A DNA stretch of 64,000 nucleotides, taken from positions 6,696,001 through 6,760,000 of the forward strand of contig NC_063154.1 of the NCBI RefSeq assembly GCF_020921035.1, written 5' to 3'. Source of the stretch: Rhodamnia argentea. Its lineage: Eukaryota > Streptophyta > Magnoliopsida > Myrtales > Myrtaceae. The position numbers and the translations under genes are program-made. Each line of letters starts with the position of its first letter. Position 1 is the stretch's first letter. Below the pieces are notes generated by a model. That model was not told the origin of the DNA. It was given only the letters and a program-made list of their open reading frames with translations, and did not search any database. This document shows positions 57,571-64,000 of the stretch, in pieces.

Positions 57571-57886
57571 TGTTGTAAAAGTAAATGACGATCTTTGGAA
57601 TCAACTCAGAAACATAACACCAACTTGAAATATGAGAGAAGAGATAAGAGAGAAGTGAAGAGCAAATGTTAACTCTTTTCATTACCTCAACAAGTTTACA
57701 AAAGCCTCTATTTATAGGCTAGAGGGTACATTACATTGGGAGAGAAAAACCGCTCATGGAATGTGAAAGGTGCAACATCAATCCATATCAATGTACATCA
57801 ATCCATATCAATGTATTTGTAACATACATTGGAAGATGAAATGGTGAAAGGTGAAGCATCCACCTATAATTAATATATTTATAACA
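57571..57886 (-). repeat. Copia 5' LTR
   Basis: Partner of the LTR at 42072-42387, with the same TG..CA ends and TATA-like box (minus strand, about 57706-57717), which is the likely element promoter. The nearest host gene, an F-box gene, starts about 480 bp to the right on the other strand. Confidence 0.95.
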
Positions 57887-57891
57887 CGGTT

Positions 57892-57980
57892 CTAATTTTA
57901 TGAAATCGAAAACCCAGCCAAAGGTTCGAGCGATTTTCAGTCCGATTAGTCCGTGTCACTTGCCCTACTAACGGAGCCAC
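57892..57980. repeat. degenerate hAT-like repeat (right part, after Copia)
   Basis: 'ggttctaattttatgaaatcg', 'aacccagccaaaggttcg' and 'cagtccgattagtccg' continue the style of text that stops at the Copia target site (42067-42071). The Copia element appears to have landed in an older repeat. Confidence 0.4.
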
Positions 57981-58319
57981 GAGATTAATTATGTTGCAAA
58001 GAATTAAATAAAAAAAGAGAAAAATAGGTTTTTTGTCCTTCTCCCACCAATCCATCGTATCACGAACGCTTTTGGTGAAGTGGCTTGTAATGAGAACATA
58101 TCGTGGGATTTTACCACCAATAGCTCTTGAATCCACGTGGAGCACGCTCATTGGCCTGGTCACTGGGGAAAAGTTCTTCCATGCAATACCCGCCCCTGCC
58201 CCTCCGGGGTTCCGACGCAGGCGTTGCCTGCGTTTGCGCTGACTGCAATATCTGTCGATCCCTCACAGTGACACCGACCCTCCTCCCCATCACGCGCTCC
58301 CTTCTCCTCTTTCGCTCAG

Positions 58320-58357
58320 CTCTCTCTCTCTCTCTCCCTCTCTCCCTCTCTCTCTCC
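58320..58357. repeat. (CT)n-rich leader tract
   Basis: CT run with CCCT interruptions, directly upstream of the F-box gene start and so probably part of its 5' leader. Confidence 0.85.
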
Positions 58358-58359
58358 CC

Positions 58360-58413
58360 ATGAAAAATGGTGGTGCAAGGTGGTGGTGGCGGTGGTGGCG
58401 AATCTGGTGGTGA
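58360..58413 (+). other. upstream open reading frame overlapping the F-box start
   Basis: The first ATG downstream of the CT tract (58360) opens a 17-codon frame (MKNGGARWWWRWWRIWW) that stops at 58411-58413. It overlaps the main start at 58367 in another frame. It may reduce or modulate translation if transcription starts upstream. It follows directly from the GGT repeat read in a second frame, so it may be accidental. Confidence 0.5.
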
Positions 58414-60261
58414 TGAACGCACTCAAAACTCGGGAGGCACTCTGGGCTCGGAATCGCTTCGCATTCCACAGGTACGAACCATGTCACGAGCTCTCTCGAG
58501 CTCTGTTTTATCGCTGCCGATAGCCGTTAGTTCTTTCCCCTGCTTGCTCTCTTTCCATTAGCGAATATCACCGGCGCAGTAGATGCTCCGCGAACCAAGA
58601 CTTGTGTCGTGTGCCTGTCTGAGACCTCCTAACTCCTCCTTTCTTTCTTTCTTTTTCTGTTCTTCTCCTGCGTTCAACGGGAAACAGAGGATGGAATAAC
58701 TTTTCCGCTCGTTTTGCTTAACGATGTACTGAGACGAAATGGATCACCCCGTTGTTCTTGTTCTTCGCTGGCATTGTTGATGGTCGATTACTTAGGGCAA
58801 ATCGCATATCCCATTTGTGTTTTTGCGCCTGATCGACATTTTCTTCTTGATCATCTTTTATAAAAGGAGCTCCTTTTTTGTTGTTGTTGTAATTTCACCG
58901 GAACAGAGGTTCCAAGCCGCTATCGTACTGTCAGGTCGGGTTGTGTTTATGGGTTTTCTTCTTTGTCTGGGTTCGAAATTTTGCAAGCCCCATCAAGAAA
59001 CAGAGAATATGATGCACTGGAATGAAAAAAAGGGTTAATCTATTGATGAGGTTCGCTTTCACAGGCTCCGGAGGAGAAGCGCCTAAGAATTCAAGAAGGG
59101 GAGGTTGCCGGAGAAAATGCGGGCTTGACAGAGTTGCCCACTGACATAATCTCCAACATACTGTCAAGACTGCCAGTGAAGACGCTTTTGCGATTCAAGT
59201 GCGTTTCCAAGTCCTGGTGCTCCATCATCGACCACAGGTCGTTCGCTGATTTAGTCTTAGCTCAGTCACTCGGTCGCTCCGACGTCACCTCGCTCATATC
59301 CATCATTGGCAACATCGAGCCGCGTGGCTTTGGACGCTGGTTCTTCAGCTTAGACCATCAAACTGGATTGGCCACTCCCTTGCGCCAACTTCACCACAAT
59401 ATCAACTCGAAAGGGGAGGATTCGCAGAGTGTCAACGGCTTAATTTGCTTCGACGTCGGGGATCTTACGTACCTATGCAACCTCAGCACCAGAGAGGTCA
59501 GGGCCCTTCCGCCTACTTATCCTGATTTTCCTGTCCATTTGCACCGTGGCATCCACAGCTTCAGTGCCTTGGGTTTTGATCCTGTTGCGATGCAGTACAA
59601 AGTCATGAAGACATGGGTTCTGAATGCCGTGAACCATTCGGGTGAAGTTATCACCGCGCACAAGATTCTGACATTGGGAACCAGTTCGTGGAGGAAAATC
59701 GATAGCGGCCCTATTGATTTTCCCTGGGGAGGCAGCGTTTGCATCAATGGAGCCATTCATTTCCTGACACTTGACCTTATGAGCAACAAAATAATCGTGG
59801 CTTTCGATGTCGGGACCGAGAAGTTTAGGACGTTAACATTGCCGGATGGTGCCTTGAATCAGGTGCATAAGATGAAGTTAATTCCATTTGGAGACCGTTT
59901 GACAGTATTAGACTATGAGCATCTAGAGGATGAAAACATCATGCTAATGTACATACTAGAGGATGACAAAAATCAAGTTTGGACAGAACGCCGCATCGTG
60001 CTACCCCTTAGTTGGAGAGAATATCCATTGCATTCCGAGCGGTTTCTCGTCGGTAGCGTCCGCGCCGGAGAGATCTTGCTCGCTCCAAAGGTAACGACTG
60101 GTGAAGTGTACTTCCTGTCTTATGATGTGGAGAATGGGACTCTGAAGAAGGTTCAAGTCCGTGGTCTCCCCCCATCTCTTTTGAGGAGTCCTGTGATCAT
60201 CGCCTGTGCACCGATTGGATACGTGCATAGCATTTTGGCTCTGAGCGAGGATTACTCGTGA
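58367..60261 (+). CDS. F-box protein with F-box-associated domain, two exons
   Basis: Expected substrate-recognition part of an SCF ubiquitin ligase. Exons 58367-58471 and 59065-60261, joined by a GT-AG intron (GTACGA..TTCACAG) in phase 0, give 433 residues. The first exon (35 residues, MVVQGGGGGGGESGG..) is glycine-rich. The second enters with APEEKRLRIQEGEVAGENAG and the F-box begins at about residue 58 (ELPTDIISNILSRLPVKTLL..FKCVSKSW). The F-box-associated domain follows, with LSTREVRALPP, LGFDPVAMQYKVMKTW and LTLGTSSWRKID. The exon-2 frame has no ATG before the F-box except through the first exon, which is why I join the two. A paralogue lies 2.7 kb downstream in the same direction. The substrate is unknown. 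Confidence 0.85.
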
Positions 60262-62941
60262 AGTTGTCGCACAAAGCCTTCTTTTGGATAGCAGCAGTGC
60301 AGGCAAATAGCATTACTGCACATATAACTTACATGTTTACTTTGACACTGGCAGCTGGTTTACATCTCTCAGGATTGTGCTGTAGCCAATTGGTTCTTTT
60401 GGGCACCTTCTGTTTCATCAAGCATTACTTTCCATGTCTATAGGCATCACCAGTTGTTCATATTGTGCTCAATTGGTTCTTTTGGGCACCTTTTGTTTCA
60501 TCAAGCATCATCTATCTGCACAATGTGACCTGATTATCAAGCATTGAACTTTGTTATTCTTCTGTTATTCCTTGCTCTCTGGAAAGATTACTGCAAGTTT
60601 TCTGCTGATTGTTGTTCTTGCCATTACCTGTTCAGCTATTATATTCATGAACGGTGTTTGCATCTGTCGGTGTTCTTTGTTTAGAATCAGGGAGTGAACA
60701 GCCTCCATCATGTATTCTTAAGTGTGTAGGTTGAGTTTTATCACTGCTAGGCACTAAGCTGATATATAGATACTCGTCTGCATCATCTTTGGTGTCTTAT
60801 TTCATTACCAGACTAAGTAAAATTTCTTTTTTCCTCTAAGCTCTTCTTGAGGTGTGTTTGTCTACAGTTATCGCATCGGGGCGATCTGGAAGCCAGAGTT
60901 CTCCCCCTAGCTAATCTTGTGTAACTTGTATTAGTCGCTCGCATCCAAGTTATAGGGGTAAAAAAAGCCACCGACATAAGCAGATGCAATTAGATGTTCT
61001 TATAGGATTGGTGGATAGATGATTAGCAGAGAAGAAATCGGCGACTTCCCGCTGCGATTACGTGGCCGCATTGTGCGACCCTCAATCGATGTCACTTCCT
61101 ATCATGTGCAGCGCCTTGCATAACTGTTTCATTGTGCGTAGATTCGGTGATCCATGCCAATGAAATAACCTGTTCTATGTCCCCATCTGCAGAATTTATA
61201 CTTCTTGTGGAGCCAAAAAAGACATTTTTAAGCAGCTGTGCCAGATGACTTTCACCATTTGCTCTGAAGCACTCCTTTTTCCAATCGTCGAGCCTCGTCG
61301 AGCACACTTTCTTTAGTATAATCGGTACGATTATCGCGCCTCCTATCGCCAAAATCATCGTACATACTTTGTTTTAGCTTATTACACATCTAATAAAGCC
61401 AGGCGCCTTGGCGCTTTGGCATCGTACCCTCCTAAAGTGGGAATTCTACATGGTGTGAGAGAGAGAGAGAGAGCACGAGGTTCCTCATAATCCAATTCAA
61501 AATCGTGGTATGTTACTTTCAATTATTAAAGGACGTCTGACGGAGTTATATGATGTTCTGTGGTACTGAGGCAAATCGCCTAACGTTTTTGTTTCAATAT
61601 CATCTGACGTTTTGCCAAGGCGTATGGCATTCGATCAAAACTTAAGGCGCACATCGTTGGTCATGGTTTTCTAATATGAGGAGACATCTTACAAAAGAGT
61701 TAGACATCCTATCGTACTTAAGGCTAATCATCGTATGCCTCTTCTCACACACATTTGATATTGGCCGAGGCATATGATATTAGTCAGTACTTAAAGCCAA
61801 AATCGTCGTGCATTCGCCGCCGCTGCCAGCAGTTGCTGAGGCCAGTCATTGATCGCTGCTGTCGGTTGCGATCGCCACCAGTCGCCGAATGTGCTGGTTG
61901 CCGGTCTCCACCGCCGCCATCGCTGGTCGCCGATTGCCGTAGCCGGTTGTCGATCGCCACCGCCGGTGTCCATCTATCGTCGGTTCTTGCCACCTTCACT
62001 CACATTTTTATAATTAAATAAAAAAATTAAGAATAAATTTTTTTAGAATCGTACGAAATGCATTTTTTAATAGCAATGTTTTTAAGGTTATCAAATGCGT
62101 TCTTTGGCTCTGGAATTGGTTTTGAAAGCAGAATCGGAAAAATCTATTTTATATCGAAAACTGTATTCGAAAAAGGAATTGTTACCAGAACTATAGACGA
62201 ACTCAGACTGATATCCCAAAGAAGAAAAGGGAAATCCAGAAAGCACATGCTCTGTATCCCCTCAAAGTCTCATCTCAACCAAACCCTCCTTCTGCATATC
62301 TACCCATGCAACATGGGTATCTAAATCATTTCTCAGGTTGGTGTTGGATGCAACAGAGTTAAAAGAAAAAATCGAGAAGCACCCCTTCATCAGAGAGTAA
62401 AGATCTTCTGTCAGACTCCACCCCAAGCCGAAGCAGCCTGCAATGGCCTGCCCTGTTTGTTCGGCATTTCGCAGGGTAAGAGCTAACGTGAGTGAACTAC
62501 TTATTGCCACATCCATCCCTGCATCATCTTGAAAGGGTTGATCTTTGCTCCTGAAATTCCCTTGTGGTTAGGGCGTCTTAGAAGAAACCCATGTCTTGTT
62601 GATTCGAGAAACTCATCTGATTCTGGGTTATGCTCAGTCCGCAGAGCGCTTTTAGGTCTATACTAGTACAACCCGCCTTTGCTCAGTGGATGCAAAACAT
62701 CCATGCTTTGGCGCCTCGCGCAACAGCAACGCTGTCTTCACAATTTTCGGCTGTTTAGTATGATTGATTTTGCGTCTCATCTAGTGTAGAACGCTGTGAG
62801 TTTTAGCTCTGGAGCTTACTGAGTGAGTGTTCTTCCCTCAGTTTAAAAGCTGTCCTTTAGGTGAGACTCTCTGTTTGCTCAGATAAGGTGATATTAGAGT
62901 CTTCTGCGGAAATAGCGGATCAGAGCGAGAAGCAGAAGTAG
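60262..62941. other. intergenic between the two F-box genes
   Basis: The first 500 bp are probably 3' UTR; 'caattggttcttttgggcacc' appears twice (about 60388 and 60471) as a short direct repeat. A minus-strand frame of 88 residues (61092-61358) is not recognised. A (GA)n run is at 61456-61473. GC-rich 'cgccgcc' text at 61815-61975 has no domain. The right end must hold the promoter of the second F-box gene. Confidence 0.4.
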
Positions 62942-64000
62942 ATGAGAACTCAGGAGCAGGACGACGAGGTGAATGGGAGAGATGGCGGGGCATTTTCGCG
63001 GGAATTGCCTGTCGACATCATCCGCGACATACTTGTGAGGCTGCCTGTGAAGACGCTGCTACGATTCAAGTGTGCCTCCAAGCCCTGGCGTTCCATTATT
63101 TCCGACCCTTCCTTCGCCAATTCGGTCCTGGCTCGTTCCCTCGCTCGCCCTGCCGTCACCTCCCTCGTTTCCATCTACGACCCGCTCCAGCGGGGGTCGT
63201 TGCGTTGCCAATTCTTCTGGTTGGACCACCAGACAGGGCTTTCCACTCCCATACCTCTACCGGACATGCCTACTGGGTCGCGCGTGGAGATCTTAGGAAG
63301 CATCAATGGCTTCTTTTGCCTCAGTGGCCCAGATCTCACTCGCGTGTGTAACCCCAGCACCAGGGAAGTCGCAGCCCTTCCTCCCACTGGCCCTGATTTC
63401 CCCGCGAATCTCGAAGGCGAGATCGAAAGCTTTGCTGCGTTGGGTTATGATCCAGCCTCGAAACAGTACAAGGTCCTCAAAACGTGGATTCTGTTCGTCA
63501 ATTCTGGTGGTGTATTTGCTGCTCATAAGGTTCTGACCCTAGGTACTAATTCATGGAGGACAGTGGATGATTGCCCTATTGAGTTTCCCTGGGATGATTG
63601 CATCTGTGCAGCAGGAGCTATACATATCCGGACATATAACTTCATGGAGGAGAACATTGTTGTGACATTCGATGTCGCGAGCGAGGAGTTCAGGCTGTTA
63701 TCGCCTCCTGGAGGTGCCGTCGGCAGCGCGAGAAAGATTAAGTTGAAGCTATTTAGAGAGCATCTAGCCTTGTTAGAGTATCAACACCTTTGGGACGACG
63801 ACACGATAACGATGTATGTTCTGGATGATTATGGGAGTCAGGCTTGGAAGGAGATAAGAATGGTGCTGCCCCATAGTTGGAAAGAGGGCATAGGGCATTG
63901 TAAAACATTTGGCATTAGCATTACACGCAGCGGTGACATTTTGCTCATCCCCACCCTTACACACAGGCGGTCTGGGACATATTTGGTCTCTTACAATGTT
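62942..64000 (+). CDS. F-box protein, paralogue of the preceding one, cut by the window end
   Basis: Starts at ATG 62942 (MRTQEQDDEVNGRDGGAFSR). 353 residues are visible without a stop; the C-terminus is outside the window. The F-box is at about residues 21-63 (ELPVDIIRDILVRLPVKTLL, FKCASKPWRS). The F-box-associated domain follows with NPSTREVAALPP, LGYDPASKQYKVLKTW and LTLGTNSWRTVDDCPIEFPW, each with a counterpart in the upstream gene. The pair is a tandem duplication, as is common in plant F-box families. Unlike the upstream copy no separate glycine-rich first exon is needed. It probably acts in an SCF ubiquitin ligase; substrate unknown. Confidence 0.9.
   Translation, partial: MRTQEQDDEVNGRDGGAFSRELPVDIIRDILVRLPVKTLLRFKCASKPWRSIISDPSFANSVLARSLARPAVTSLVSIYDPLQRGSLRCQFFWLDHQTGLSTPIPLPDMPTGSRVEILGSINGFFCLSGPDLTRVCNPSTREVAALPPTGPDFPANLEGEIESFAALGYDPASKQYKVLKTWILFVNSGGVFAAHKVLTLGTNSWRTVDDCPIEFPWDDCICAAGAIHIRTYNFMEENIVVTFDVASEEFRLLSPPGGAVGSARKIKLKLFREHLALLEYQHLWDDDTITMYVLDDYGSQAWKEIRMVLPHSWKEGIGHCKTFGISITRSGDILLIPTLTHRRSGTYLVSYNV

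Larger units (their letters stand above)
42072..57886 (-). mobile_element. Copia (Ty1) LTR retrotransposon, defective, split by a nested Gypsy element
   Basis: Two 316-bp LTRs (42072-42387 and 57571-57886) flank minus-strand gag and pol in the Copia order: gag, protease, integrase, reverse transcriptase, RNase H. The element is bounded by the 5-bp duplication CGGTT (42067-42071 and 57887-57891). On the minus strand a polypurine tract (CCAAGGGGGAG) abuts the 3' LTR. The text after the 5' LTR (CGTTATCGGCACGAG) holds the primer-binding site. The LTRs differ at only four positions by eye. Coding parts carry several in-frame stops and frameshifts. A 10.2-kb Gypsy element interrupts the integrase-coding region, so the Copia element itself is about 5.7 kb. 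Confidence 0.95.

Noticed and set aside
59125..59127. Start of the F-box protein at 59125
   Set aside because: That codon is TTG. The frame extends upstream to an acceptor at 59064 and joins in phase to the exon starting at ATG 58367.
61092..61358. 88-residue minus-strand frame between the F-box genes
   Set aside because: No recognisable family and no supporting splice sites or neighbours; left as unassigned.

Overview
The window is nuclear DNA of a flowering plant, most likely a woody eudicot. Genes have many GT-AG introns, AT-rich intergenic DNA is full of small inverted-repeat transposons, and the proteins (plant aminoalcoholphosphotransferase, a plastid DUF2232-type membrane protein, an OCTOPUS/DUF740-like protein, a RING-H2 ligase and F-box proteins) are plant families. 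The species cannot be fixed from the sequence alone.

Layout. Bases 1-9,000 hold no intact host gene. They carry MITE-like elements and a Mutator-like element (1719-2664) that contains a broken piece of a lactate dehydrogenase gene (Pack-MULE arrangement). Bases 9,000-18,450 hold a complete AAPT gene (final step of phosphatidylcholine/phosphatidylethanolamine synthesis) with 18 coding exons, one of them only 10 nt. It is followed tail-to-tail by an 8-exon minus-strand gene (19658-22284) for a plastid membrane protein. An intronless OCTOPUS/DUF740-like gene lies at 26953-28248 and a short RING-H2 gene on the minus strand at 35443-35973. Between these genes are MITEs and unrecognised DNA.

Bases 41,500-57,980 are a nested transposon stack. 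A Copia element on the minus strand (42072-57886, 316-bp LTRs, target duplication CGGTT) sits in an older degenerate repeat. It is itself split within its integrase region by a Ty3/Gypsy element of apparent Tat type (45562-55718, LTRs of about 1.45 kb, target duplication GATAG). Both are defective. The Gypsy element has lost most of pol and carries a tandem-repeat array whose units contain a hairpin with paired base changes. Downstream are two paralogous F-box genes in the same orientation (58367-60261 and 62942 to beyond the window end).

No functional cluster is evident. AAPT acts in membrane lipid synthesis, the DUF2232-type protein in plastids, and the RING-H2 and F-box proteins are expected to act as ubiquitin-ligase parts, each independently. 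The features most worth follow-up are the Pack-MULE, the covarying hairpin repeats, the (AT)23 tract inside the Copia reverse transcriptase, and the repeat module in the OCTOPUS-like protein.
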